DNA of 64,000 nt. Source: Campylobacterales bacterium. GTDB taxonomy: Bacteria > Campylobacterota > Campylobacteria > Campylobacterales > Hydrogenimonadaceae. Positions 54,655 to 63,950 of this stretch are shown piece after piece (the first letter of the stretch is position 1; every line of letters begins with the position of its first letter). The notes below the pieces were generated by a model, which saw only the letters and a list, made by a program, of their open reading frames with translations, ran no database searches and was not told where the DNA came from. The stretch lies in assembly GCA_027081015.1 (NCBI GenBank), contig JALWMA010000082.1:40737-104736 (forward strand). The letters are read 5' to 3'. The position numbers and the translations under genes are program-made.

Positions 54655-55517
54655 ACATCGTCGAGCAGATGCTTTTGAAATATGAGATAGAGAGCGAAGA
54701 CGATCTCATCAACGCTCTCAAAGAGGTCTACCAGGAGATAGCCCTTTTGGGGTTGTATCGTGGCGGGTTCTTTCAAAAAGCCGCATTTTACGGCGGAACC
54801 GCACTACGGATACTCTATGGCCTGGAGAGATTTTCGGAGGATTTGGATTTTTCACTGCTGAACAAGGATCGAAGTTTTGACATTGAGGCATATTTTCCGC
54901 ATATCATCGATGAGTTTGACGCCTTGGGCATCCAAATGACCCTGAGCAAAAAGAGAAAATCTGGGGATAACGACATAGAATCGGCCTTTTTGAAAAACGG
55001 TACCTCCATCCACACACTGAACATCGAGACAGGTAGCTTACCGAATATTTTAAACGGTATTCACGGCGGCAAGAAGATAAAGATCAAGCTTGAAGTAGAT
55101 AAAAACCCGCCAATGAAATTCAAAACCGAAGTGCATACGCTGCTGATGCCGACGACTTTCAATATCGTGGCCATGACACTTCCCGATCTTTATGCCGGAA
55201 AGTTGCATGCTCTTTTGTTCAGAGGATGGAAGAACAGGGTGAAGGGAAGAGACTGGTACGATTTCGAGTGGTATGTGAAACGGGGCGTGAAGGTCAATCT
55301 CGAACATCTTCAGGAGAGGATGATCGAAAGCGGAAACTTGGATAGAGGTGATAAACTTACCAAAGAGAAGCTTCAAACGTTGCTGAAAGAGAAGATCGAA
55401 ACCCTTGACGTGGAAAAGGCGAAGCAGGAGGTGCAGGTGTTCGTCAAAGATCGCTCAAGTCTCGATTTTTGGTCCAGAGACTATTTCAGGCTTTTGGCCA
55501 AGAGGGTTGTCGCATGA
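54651..55517 (+). CDS. abiEii: AbiEii-type nucleotidyltransferase toxin
   Basis: The 288-residue protein has the AbiEii/AbiGii motifs: FYGGTALRILYGLERFSEDL (GGT at 48-50, catalytic Asp64 and Asp66 in SEDLDF), IKLEVDKNPP (third acidic site), and LHALLFRGWKNRVKGRDWYD. AbiEii toxins transfer nucleotides to target RNAs (tRNA 3' ends in characterised members) and stop growth, which blocks phage. All key residues are present, so the toxin looks functional. The stop overlaps the ATG of the large DUF1998 helicase by ATGA, so the pair is coupled to the defence operon. Confidence 0.92.
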   Translation: MNIVEQMLLKYEIESEDDLINALKEVYQEIALLGLYRGGFFQKAAFYGGTALRILYGLERFSEDLDFSLLNKDRSFDIEAYFPHIIDEFDALGIQMTLSKKRKSGDNDIESAFLKNGTSIHTLNIETGSLPNILNGIHGGKKIKIKLEVDKNPPMKFKTEVHTLLMPTTFNIVAMTLPDLYAGKLHALLFRGWKNRVKGRDWYDFEWYVKRGVKVNLEHLQERMIESGNLDRGDKLTKEKLQTLLKEKIETLDVEKAKQEVQVFVKDRSSLDFWSRDYFRLLAKRVVA

Positions 55518-58500
55518 TCCCCTCCATCCTCTCCACCCAAACGATTCAAGGGCTCAAAACCTTCCTCTCTACGACTTTTCACAGCACCACACCCGCCTTT
55601 TCCGGCGCGATCGAGCGATTTGTGGAGGAGGAGGGCAACCTCTTCAAAGGGCCCTATATCTCCATTGCGCTCCCTTTTCAGAAAGGCAGGATAAATAAGC
55701 GATTTTTCCCTGAGATATTGAGCGAATCGTTCGTGCCCTACTATCATCAGGAGCTGGCTTTCGAACGACTGAGCGGCGAGCGTCCACAGCCTACGCTCGT
55801 GGCGACGGGGACGGGATCGGGCAAGACCGAATCGTTCATGTATCCCATTTTGGAGTATTGCCGACAAACCAAGGCGCAGCGGGGCATCAAGGCGATCGTC
55901 ATCTACCCCATGAACGCCTTGGCGACCGACCAGGCGAAACGTTTCGCCAAGGCGATTGCCTCTTCTGCGGCGCTGGATGGCGTGCGAGTGGGGCTCTTCG
56001 TCGGGGGTGACGAGGGAGAGAGACATAGCCGCATGAGCAGAGAGTACGTCATCACCGACAAGGATATTCTGCGCCGTGACCCGCCGGATGTTTTGCTTAC
56101 CAACTACAAGATGCTGGACTTCCTGCTGATGCGACCCAAAGATCAGCCGCTCTGGCGATACAACATCGGCACCGGTGTACTGAAGTATCTGGCGGTGGAC
56201 GAGATCCATACTTTCGACGGAGCCCAAGGGACCGACCTGGCGTCACTGCTGCGGCGGTTGCGGGCGAAGCTACAGATAGAAAAGGGTGTACTGGGGTGCA
56301 TCGGAACCTCCGCGACCCTGGGAACGGAGGGGAGCGAATCGATCCGAAAATTCGCCACGACCGTCTTTTCGGAGGTGTTCGACGAATCTTCGGTCATCAC
56401 CGAATATCGGATCGATGCGGAGGAGTTCCTGACGGACGTGGAGAACGACTACTACAACTTCCCAGGCGTAGAGAGCCTGGAGGCGCTTGCGTTCGAGAAT
56501 TACGACGGGATGGAGAGCTATCTGAAGGCGCAATGTCGCCTCTGGTTCATGGAGGAGCCGGAGGATATCGACGCAACGGCCTTCAGGGTGGATCTGGGTC
56601 GGCGCCTCAAGGAGCTTTCGCTTTTCAAGCTGCTGCTTCGTCATGCCGGAGGGGCGATCGTCTCCAAAAAGCGACTCATCGACATCTTTCGGCGCCATAT
56701 CCCCGCCCAGCGAGTGGGAGACCGTTACTACGAAGCGCTCATAGACTCTTTGCTGGCGCTGCTCTCTTGGGCGCGAGGTGAGCCTTTGGGGTCCTATCTG
56801 CCGCCCTTTTTGCATCTGAGACTGCAGCTCTGGGTGCGGGAGTTGACGCGGATGGTAGGAAGCCTGGAGGCGGAGCCGAAAATCCGCTTCTCCCATGATC
56901 TGAGCGGCAAAGAGACACAAAAGCACCATCCGCTGATCCATTGCCGTGAATGTCATGCCATGGGTTGGGGAGGCTACAAAAAAGAGAGTGACGACGAACT
57001 GCTGGGCGATCTGGATACCTTCTACAAAGTCTTCTTCGCGCGCGATCCGAGACTTCGGTTTATATTTCCCGTGGAGAAGGGGTTTAAACCGGAGCGCGGG
57101 CTTGTTTATTACATTGACATAGCCACGGGCCGAGAGGCACTGGATGATGCTCCCGCCGAAGAGAAGTTGCTGATATGGCAGAGCGACACCAGGGTGGAAG
57201 GGAAACCGCGAAGCCACAACGACTGCCCCTTTTGCGGCAACAAAAACGCGCTGACGATCCTGGGGGCGCGGGCGGCGAGTCTGAGTAGCGTGATGATCGG
57301 CGAGAGCTTCGCCAGTGCTTGGAACGACGACAAAAAGATGATCACCTTTTCCGACTCGGTGCAGGATGCGGCACATCGGGCGGGCTTTTTCGGGGCACGC
57401 AGCTGGCAGTTTACGATGCGGATGGTAATGCAGCAGGCGCTGGAGCAGAGAAAAGAGCCGGTCAAAATGTCTGAATTTTCGCGACAGGTAGCCGGGTATT
57501 GGCGTGCGAAGCTGGGAAGCGAGGAGCGCTATGTCGGCACGATGATAGCTCCAGATATGACATGGCTAAAAGACTACGATACGCTGCAGCAAAGCGGCAA
57601 GCTACCCCAGGGAAGCGATATCGTTCGTCTCGTAGATGAGCGTCTCGACTGGCATATCTGCAGCGAATACGGCTATCGAAGTCACATCGGGCGAACGCTG
57701 GAGCGTTCGGGAGCCTCGACGGTGCGCTTCGTGGGAATCGAGGCCCTTGTCGCGCGACTGCTGCCGAGGGTGCAAAATGATTTCGAAGCGCTACGGGATG
57801 TGGATGAAACAGCGCTGGGACGCTTTCTCTATGGATTGCTGCAACACATGCGCAAACAGGGTGCCATTGACAGTCATCATCTCGGCACCTACCTGAGCAC
57901 CGGCGGCAATCTGTATGCCTTCACAAAATATCAGCATCTCTATATGCCTTCATTTACCTTTCGTTCCCGATCTCCCGCCTTTTTGACGACGGGCAAATTT
58001 CAAAGCTTCGAACGGATTCACCACAAATCGGGAAGTGCATGGTGCGACGCATGGGCAATCGCCCATTTTCATGATAAAAATCTCCTGATCGGCGGATATG
58101 TCGAGGCGCTCTATCGGCGGGTGATGGAAGCGATGGTAGAAGAGCGAATCGCCGTGGAGAAAGAGGTTTTGGGTGCACCGGTCTGGGGGCTGAGCGCTGA
58201 AAAACTCTGGGTCGATCCGCACGTGGAGAGGTTCCTCTGCGATCGCTGCGGCGATGTGTTGATGGCGGCCAAAGCCGATGCCGGGTGGGCCGAAAGGCTC
58301 TGCTGCCTGCGCAAAGGGTGCGGCGGACATTATGAGCGTGATGAGATGGAGAGGGACTACTACCGCACCCTCTATCGCTATGGCGATGTGGAGCGAATCG
58401 TAGCCAAGGAGCATACGGGATTGTTGGAGCGCAAGGACCGTGAGCGGATCGAACGGGCCTTCATCGAAAGAACTTCCCGGGAGCCTTGGAAACCCAACCT

Positions 58501-61500
58501 GCTTTCGGCGACACCGACTCTGGAAATGGGGATCGACATCGGCGATCTGGGCAATGTACTGCTCTGCTCCACACCGCCGACCGGGGCAAGCTATCTGCAG
58601 CGCATCGGAAGGGCGGGGCGGAAAGACGGCAACGCCCTCAATGCCACGGTGGCCAATGCGCAGCCTCACGATCTCTATTTTTACAGCGAACCGATGGAGA
58701 TGATGCAAGGAAAGATCGAATCTCCCGGTGTCTTCATCGATGCGTCGGCTATCTTGCAACGGCAGTTTCTGGCCTATTGCCTGGATCGCTGGGTTTCGGA
58801 GAAAAAGGTGGAGCCGTCACAGATCCCAGGCAAACTCTCCGGCGTGCTGAATGCCGTCAAGTCCAGAAACATGGAGAAGTTTCCCATCAATCTGATTCGC
58901 TACATCGAAGAGCATGTCGAAAGACTCTTGGAGGATTTCTTTGGCCTCTACAAGGGTGAGCTTCATGTAAAAACGATCGAAGAGCTGAAACTCTTCGCCA
59001 TGGGCCATGCCGAGGAGGTGCGCACGAAGGATCTGCCCGACGAGCTCAAAGAATCGATGTCGCTGAGTTACAAGATCTTGCACAAGTTGGAGGTGATGAT
59101 CGCCGAGCAGAATGCGTTGGGGCAGAGAATCGACACGCTGCGAAAGAAGATCAAGGCACACATGAAACTGGAAGCGAGAGACAAAGATTGGGAAGAGCGG
59201 CTCAGAGAGTACGAAAGAGAGCTAAACGGGTTGCGGTCGGTCAGAATCGCCGTAAACCGAAAAGAGACGTTCGAATTCTTTACGAACGAGGGACTGCTGC
59301 CCAACTACGCTTTCCCCGAAAGCGGTGTGGTGCTCAAATCGATCATCTACCGGCGCAAAGAGAAGATCGAAGGGAGTGATGGCGCCGGATACGAGACCTT
59401 CACCTTCGAATACGAACGGCCAGGTAGCAGCGCCATCAGCGAACTGGCGCCCAACAACCGATTCTATGCCGGCGGGCGGAGAGTGCGCATCGACCAGATC
59501 GATATGAAGGTCAGCGAGATCGAGACGTGGCGCTTCTGTGATCGCTGCTCCTATAGCGAAAAGGAGTTGGGGGAACCCTCCCGTGAGTGTCCCCGTTGCG
59601 GCAGCAAAGGGTGGGCCGATATCGGACAAAAAAGGGAGTTGATTCGCCTGCGGCAGGTGATGGCGACGACCAACGACCGCCAAAGCCGCCTGACAGACGA
59701 TGCGGAGCAGAGAGAGCCGCTATTTTACACCAAACAGCTTTTGATCGACATCGATCGAGAACAGATCGAAGAGGCTTGGAGGACAAGGAGCGAGAGTGTC
59801 CCTTTCGGGTTCGAGTTTGTGCGCAAAGCCCATTTTAAAGAGATCAATTTCGGAGAGTTTTCGCTCCAGGGTGACGAAGTGACGATCGCGGGCAAACAGA
59901 TGCCGAGACAGGGCTTCGTGATCTGTCGATGTTGCGGCAAAGTGCAGGAACGTCGACCGGAGGATCCGAAATTCAAACCGGTACATACCTATTTTTGCGA
60001 ATGTACCGACCCGAAAGATCCGGACAATTTTGTCGAGTCGCTCTATCTTTATCGTGATTTCGACTCCGAGGCGATTCGTATGTTGCTACCTATGACCGAC
60101 ATGGCGATCGATGAAGAGAAGCTCTATTCGTTGATTGCGGCGTTTCAGATGGGATTGAAGATCTATTTCCACGGCGCGGTGGATCATCTGCGTGTCGGCT
60201 TGCACGAAGAGGGAGTGGCCGGGGAAGAGTACCGCAAACAGTTCCTGGTGCTCTACGACACTATTCCGGGAGGAACCGGCTATCTGCGGCAGCTGATGCG
60301 CCAGGAGCATCCGATTTTTGAAGTGTTGGAATTGGCGTTGGATCGACTGAACGGTTGCGTCTGTAACGAGGATCCGGAAAAAGACGGGTGCTACCGCTGC
60401 ATCTACGCCTATCGCAACAATTTCGATCGGCCTTTTGTTTCCAGGGAGGCGGCCAAAAAAATCATCAAAGAGATCCTGGTGTACCGAAACGAAGTCGAAA
60501 AAACGGGTACCCTCAGTGAAGTTTCGATCGGCGGGCTTTTCGACAGTGAGCTCGAAGCTATCTTTTTGAAAAAGCTTGCCGCCTATTCCCATGGGGAGAT
60601 CAGGGCGAAGTTGCGAAAACAGACGACACGAAATAAAAAGCCCGGCTATTTGCTGGAGTTGGGCGATCGGCGATACGAAATCGAACAGCAGGTAACTCTG
60701 GGAGAGAAGGAGGGTGTGGCAAGTCCTTCGAGGGCCGATTTCGTTCTCTATCCCGAGAAGGGACGGCTCATTGTCATCTTTATGGACGGATACGCGTATC
60801 ATCAGGAGCGCGTCGACGAGGACAGCGCCCAGCGCATGGCTATCGTAGCAAGTAAAAACTACCGCGTTTGGAGCTTGACCTGGGACGACCTTGAAAGTGA
60901 CGGGATTGAGGACGAGAAATGTCACAACTTCCTGGGGGATCGTTATCTCAATCCCATGCTGTTTAAAAACCTCTGTAGCGATACGGGATTTACACAACGC
61001 AACAGTTTCGAATGGCTGATGGAGCTGTTGCTGGAGGAGGATGAGGCGGTTTGGCGAAAGCGGGCATCGGCTGCCGCCCTTTCGATGATGCAGGGTGTCG
61101 TAAACAAAGGGGATGCCTTCTGGGAAAGCCTGCTTCGAAAGGTTCCGATACAGATACGGGAGATGCTGGAAGATCTCGACGGGAGATTTGTGGGTGGCAA
61201 AAAAGAGTTTTTGACCGTCGAAGTGGATACCTTGGCGGTATTGGAGGGGTCGGCTCCGAAAAACGATAGCGTAACGGGCCTCTTGTACCTGGATGATCGT
61301 GAAGGGGTGGGAAAGGCGACCTGGGCGGGTGTTTTGAGACTGTTCAATCTCTTTCAGTTCCTGCCCTTGTCGTTTTGGACGACAAAACGGGGCCTTCAGA
61401 ATGGCATGTATGACGCGCTGTTGTTATCGGCGGATAAAGAGGAGCGACCGCACGAGGAGTGGGCCATAGTTTACGAAGAGGCTCTGGACGATGCGAAACC

Positions 61501-61720
61501 GTTGGTGAAAAAGTTGATGGAAGCTGGTGTTCCCATCCCGGAGGTGGGGTATGAAATCGTGGATGAAAAAGGGGTGGTTCTCGCGGATGCGGAATTGGCG
61601 TGGCCGAATGTCAAAGTGGCGGTGGTATGGAACAAGGACGATGTTTCTCTCCCCGATTGGAAATTTTTTGCCATCGGTGAAAGTGATGAACTGATCAAAG
61701 CTTTGAAAGAGAGGGGTTGA
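55514..61720 (+). CDS. Very large DEAD helicase with DUF1998 and nuclease-like C-terminus (DrmAB/DruE-like)
   Basis: The ATG at 55514 overlaps the AbiEii stop; 2068 residues follow. Helicase motifs: VATGTGSGKTESF (96-108), VIYPMNALATDQ, VDEIHTFDGAQGTDL (228-242), GTSATLG (264-270), and QRIGRAGRKDG near 1029. Zinc-binding pairs occur at CRECHA, CPFCGNKN, CDRCGDV with CCLRKGC, and CDRCSYSEK with CPRCGSKG. A DUF1998 block stands near 1580-1630 (YDTIPGGTGYLRQL, CNEDPEKDGCYRC). After it, GLFDSELEAIFLKKL, RADFVLYPEKGRLIVIFMDG and YAYHQERVDED resemble the fold of Vsr/DUF559-like nucleases. DISARM encodes the helicase (DrmA) and DUF1998 (DrmB) separately, Druantia DruE is a single huge helicase; this protein unites them. 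Confidence 0.85.
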   Translation: MIPSILSTQTIQGLKTFLSTTFHSTTPAFSGAIERFVEEEGNLFKGPYISIALPFQKGRINKRFFPEILSESFVPYYHQELAFERLSGERPQPTLVATGTGSGKTESFMYPILEYCRQTKAQRGIKAIVIYPMNALATDQAKRFAKAIASSAALDGVRVGLFVGGDEGERHSRMSREYVITDKDILRRDPPDVLLTNYKMLDFLLMRPKDQPLWRYNIGTGVLKYLAVDEIHTFDGAQGTDLASLLRRLRAKLQIEKGVLGCIGTSATLGTEGSESIRKFATTVFSEVFDESSVITEYRIDAEEFLTDVENDYYNFPGVESLEALAFENYDGMESYLKAQCRLWFMEEPEDIDATAFRVDLGRRLKELSLFKLLLRHAGGAIVSKKRLIDIFRRHIPAQRVGDRYYEALIDSLLALLSWARGEPLGSYLPPFLHLRLQLWVRELTRMVGSLEAEPKIRFSHDLSGKETQKHHPLIHCRECHAMGWGGYKKESDDELLGDLDTFYKVFFARDPRLRFIFPVEKGFKPERGLVYYIDIATGREALDDAPAEEKLLIWQSDTRVEGKPRSHNDCPFCGNKNALTILGARAASLSSVMIGESFASAWNDDKKMITFSDSVQDAAHRAGFFGARSWQFTMRMVMQQALEQRKEPVKMSEFSRQVAGYWRAKLGSEERYVGTMIAPDMTWLKDYDTLQQSGKLPQGSDIVRLVDERLDWHICSEYGYRSHIGRTLERSGASTVRFVGIEALVARLLPRVQNDFEALRDVDETALGRFLYGLLQHMRKQGAIDSHHLGTYLSTGGNLYAFTKYQHLYMPSFTFRSRSPAFLTTGKFQSFERIHHKSGSAWCDAWAIAHFHDKNLLIGGYVEALYRRVMEAMVEERIAVEKEVLGAPVWGLSAEKLWVDPHVERFLCDRCGDVLMAAKADAGWAERLCCLRKGCGGHYERDEMERDYYRTLYRYGDVERIVAKEHTGLLERKDRERIERAFIERTSREPWKPNLLSATPTLEMGIDIGDLGNVLLCSTPPTGASYLQRIGRAGRKDGNALNATVANAQPHDLYFYSEPMEMMQGKIESPGVFIDASAILQRQFLAYCLDRWVSEKKVEPSQIPGKLSGVLNAVKSRNMEKFPINLIRYIEEHVERLLEDFFGLYKGELHVKTIEELKLFAMGHAEEVRTKDLPDELKESMSLSYKILHKLEVMIAEQNALGQRIDTLRKKIKAHMKLEARDKDWEERLREYERELNGLRSVRIAVNRKETFEFFTNEGLLPNYAFPESGVVLKSIIYRRKEKIEGSDGAGYETFTFEYERPGSSAISELAPNNRFYAGGRRVRIDQIDMKVSEIETWRFCDRCSYSEKELGEPSRECPRCGSKGWADIGQKRELIRLRQVMATTNDRQSRLTDDAEQREPLFYTKQLLIDIDREQIEEAWRTRSESVPFGFEFVRKAHFKEINFGEFSLQGDEVTIAGKQMPRQGFVICRCCGKVQERRPEDPKFKPVHTYFCECTDPKDPDNFVESLYLYRDFDSEAIRMLLPMTDMAIDEEKLYSLIAAFQMGLKIYFHGAVDHLRVGLHEEGVAGEEYRKQFLVLYDTIPGGTGYLRQLMRQEHPIFEVLELALDRLNGCVCNEDPEKDGCYRCIYAYRNNFDRPFVSREAAKKIIKEILVYRNEVEKTGTLSEVSIGGLFDSELEAIFLKKLAAYSHGEIRAKLRKQTTRNKKPGYLLELGDRRYEIEQQVTLGEKEGVASPSRADFVLYPEKGRLIVIFMDGYAYHQERVDEDSAQRMAIVASKNYRVWSLTWDDLESDGIEDEKCHNFLGDRYLNPMLFKNLCSDTGFTQRNSFEWLMELLLEEDEAVWRKRASAAALSMMQGVVNKGDAFWESLLRKVPIQIREMLEDLDGRFVGGKKEFLTVEVDTLAVLEGSAPKNDSVTGLLYLDDREGVGKATWAGVLRLFNLFQFLPLSFWTTKRGLQNGMYDALLLSADKEERPHEEWAIVYEEALDDAKPLVKKLMEAGVPIPEVGYEIVDEKGVVLADAELAWPNVKVAVVWNKDDVSLPDWKFFAIGESDELIKALKERG

Positions 61721-61721
61721 A

Positions 61722-63818
61722 ATGAAAGTGGCGATATCTTCCGATTTTTTTACGGCGCTGACGAAACTGCCGAAAACGCAGATGCAAAAGACGGTTCGGC
61801 TCGTAGAGAAGTTCAAACAGGATCCCGAATCTCCCGGACTCAACTATGAAAAATTGGGCAAGGGTGCCGACCAGAGGGTCTATTCGCTCAGGGTCGACGG
61901 GACCTATCGTGTTATTCTTTTCAAATCCCCACGGGAGGATGTCTATATTTTGCTTTGGGTGGATCATCACGACGAAGCCTACCGGTGGGCGCAAAGACAT
62001 CGATGCATGATTCATCCGGAGACGGGAAGTTTGCAGATCGTTCAAACCGAACATGCGAGCCAACCCCGGATAGAAAGCGAAAGCCATACTCTAAAGGAAG
62101 GGGTATTCGCCAAATATCGGGACAGGGAGCTTTTGCGGCTGGGCATACCGGTGGCAATGCTGGATAAAGTGAGAAACATACGCAGCGAATCGGAGCTCGA
62201 TGCACTGCAGGAACGACTGCCCGAAGAGGCGTACGAGGGGCTCTTTTATCTCATGGCAGGGGATGAGTATGAGGAGGTGCTCCGGTATCTGGCCCAGGAG
62301 ATGGAAGTACGTATCGATACCGAAGATTTCGCCAAAGCACTGGAAAATCCCAATTCGCTTCGCCGTTTCTATGTGGTGGACGAGGACGATGAAGAGCTGA
62401 TACGCATGCTCAACGCGCCGCTGGAAAAGTGGCGAGTCTTTTTGCATCCTTCCCAGCGGGCATTGGTGGATCGGGATTGGAACGGTCCGGTTCGGGTGCT
62501 AGGCGGTGCGGGGACCGGAAAGACGGTGGTCGCCATGCACCGGGCACGATGGTTGACGAAGCATCTGCCCGGCGACGGAAAGATCCTCTTTACGACATTT
62601 ACCAAAAACCTCGCCGTCGATATCGAAGAGAATCTCAAAACGATCTGCAACGAGGAGGAGATGAGACGGATCGAGGTGAAAAACCTGGATCAATGGGTCT
62701 CTGAATTTCTTCGAAAAAACGGTTATCAAGATCGAATCGTCTACGGGGAGGAGACCGAACCGCTATGGGAAGAGGCGCTGACTGTCGCTTCCCCGGGATG
62801 GGCTCTGCCTGATACCTTTTACAAAGAGGAGTGGGATCATGTGATCCAGCCCCAATCGATCATGAGCCTTCCGGAATACCTGAAAGCCAGCCGCGTAGGA
62901 CGGGGCGTGCGCCTGAGCCGTGCACAGCGCAAGGCGATCTGGGAGGTGATGGAAGAGTATCGAAAGTTGTTGCAAAAATATCGATTCAAAGAGCCGGACG
63001 ATGCGATGAGAGATGCGGAGATTCTCATCGAGGATCAGAAACTGCGCCCCCTCTACGATGCGATTGTCGTGGACGAAGCCCAGGATTTCAGTGCCCAGGC
63101 GTTCAGACTGTTACGCACCATGGTAAATGAAGGGAAAAACGACCTTTTCATTGTCGGGGATGCTCATCAGCGAATCTATGGCCACAAAGTAGTGCTTGGG
63201 CAGTGCGGTATTCGCATAGTAGGTCGAAGTAGGAAATTGAAACTAAATTATCGCACGACCGATGAGATTAGAAAATGGGCCGTCAAGATCTTTGAGGGTA
63301 AAACAGTGGATGACTTGGATAACGGTATCGATGAACAAAACGATTACAAATCCCTTTATCATGGGCCCGCACCGGAAATAAGACAACTTTCATCCTACGA
63401 AGAAGAGTTGAATACGATACATGAGTATATAAAGGAACTGCTACAAGCGGATCCAAATGCAAAGATTTGCCTGGTGTTGAGAACGACCAAGCTAAGGGAT
63501 CAATACGCCAAAGATTTGGAGAATATGGGGAACTCTGTTGTTGTTTTGGAAAAGAATTCAAAAGATAACTTGGAAAAAGAGGGTCTTAGAATCGCTACGA
63601 TGCATCGCGTCAAAGGGCTGGAATTTGATCACATGGTTATCGCTTCGGCGGTTAAGGGTGTGATTCCTTGGCCAAAAGCAATATTTTCGGACACTCAGAG
63701 CAAAGAAGAGTTTTTGCAAAAAGAGAGATCGCTGTTCTATGTGGCATCGACACGAGCAAAAAAGACTCTATTGATCACAGGTTTTGGCGAGTTATCCAGT
63801 TTTTTGGCTAAAGTATAA
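61722..63818 (+). CDS. UvrD/PcrA-type helicase with N-terminal RelE-like domain
   Basis: In the 698 residues, 1-95 form a RelE/ParE-like fold (FFTALTKLPKTQMQKTVRLV, GADQRVYSLRVDGTYRVILF, YILLWVDHHDEAYRWAQRH), which is the RNase/gyrase-poison toxin superfamily. A linker leads to an SF1A helicase: LGGAGTGKTVVAMH near 260, IVVDEAQDFSAQAFRLL near 449, LKLNYRTTDEIR, IATMHRVKGLEFDHMVIA and LFYVASTRAKKTLLIT. No nuclease domain is visible. It begins one base after the DUF1998 helicase stop, so both form one unit. Usual catalytic residues of RelE are not recognisable, so the domain may bind ribosome, RNA or a partner protein instead of cutting. Ends the island. Confidence 0.87.
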   Translation: MKVAISSDFFTALTKLPKTQMQKTVRLVEKFKQDPESPGLNYEKLGKGADQRVYSLRVDGTYRVILFKSPREDVYILLWVDHHDEAYRWAQRHRCMIHPETGSLQIVQTEHASQPRIESESHTLKEGVFAKYRDRELLRLGIPVAMLDKVRNIRSESELDALQERLPEEAYEGLFYLMAGDEYEEVLRYLAQEMEVRIDTEDFAKALENPNSLRRFYVVDEDDEELIRMLNAPLEKWRVFLHPSQRALVDRDWNGPVRVLGGAGTGKTVVAMHRARWLTKHLPGDGKILFTTFTKNLAVDIEENLKTICNEEEMRRIEVKNLDQWVSEFLRKNGYQDRIVYGEETEPLWEEALTVASPGWALPDTFYKEEWDHVIQPQSIMSLPEYLKASRVGRGVRLSRAQRKAIWEVMEEYRKLLQKYRFKEPDDAMRDAEILIEDQKLRPLYDAIVVDEAQDFSAQAFRLLRTMVNEGKNDLFIVGDAHQRIYGHKVVLGQCGIRIVGRSRKLKLNYRTTDEIRKWAVKIFEGKTVDDLDNGIDEQNDYKSLYHGPAPEIRQLSSYEEELNTIHEYIKELLQADPNAKICLVLRTTKLRDQYAKDLENMGNSVVVLEKNSKDNLEKEGLRIATMHRVKGLEFDHMVIASAVKGVIPWPKAIFSDTQSKEEFLQKERSLFYVASTRAKKTLLITGFGELSSFLAKV

Positions 63819-63874
63819 ATCTATTAACATTAGTTTATAGCAGAACCGAAGAGGTATCTACGATACAAATAATA
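63819..63874. other. Short spacer between the defence island and tRNA-Ala
   Basis: AT-rich 56 bases with no gene. No copy of the tRNA 3' end, and no obvious inverted repeats or integrase remnants, are seen. Confidence 0.5.
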
Positions 63875-63950
63875 TGGTGGAGCATAGCGGGCTCGAACCG
63901 CTGACCTCCTCGCTGCCAGCGAGGCGCTCTCCCAGCTGAGCTAATGCCCC
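63875..63950 (-). tRNA. tRNA-Ala (anticodon GGC)
   Basis: The minus strand reads GGGGCATTAGCTCAGCTGGG at the 5' end, an anticodon stem CCTCG/CGAGG with loop CTGGCAG (anticodon GGC), the T-arm GGTTCGAGCC and a 3' ATGCTCCACCA. The acceptor stem GGGGCAT pairs with ATGCTCC (with one G-T pair), and CCA is encoded. The 76-base gene faces the defence island with its 3' end, which is where tRNA-targeting elements integrate. Confidence 0.95.

Noticed and set aside
42665-63818. Complete classical DISARM
   Set aside because: No phospholipase D gene (drmC) and no separate drmB were found; the composition is different enough that I call it DISARM-related only.
42467-63950. A CRISPR array or Cas genes in the defence island
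   Set aside because: No regularly spaced short repeats are seen and none of the helicases has a Cas3 HD domain or Cas motifs.
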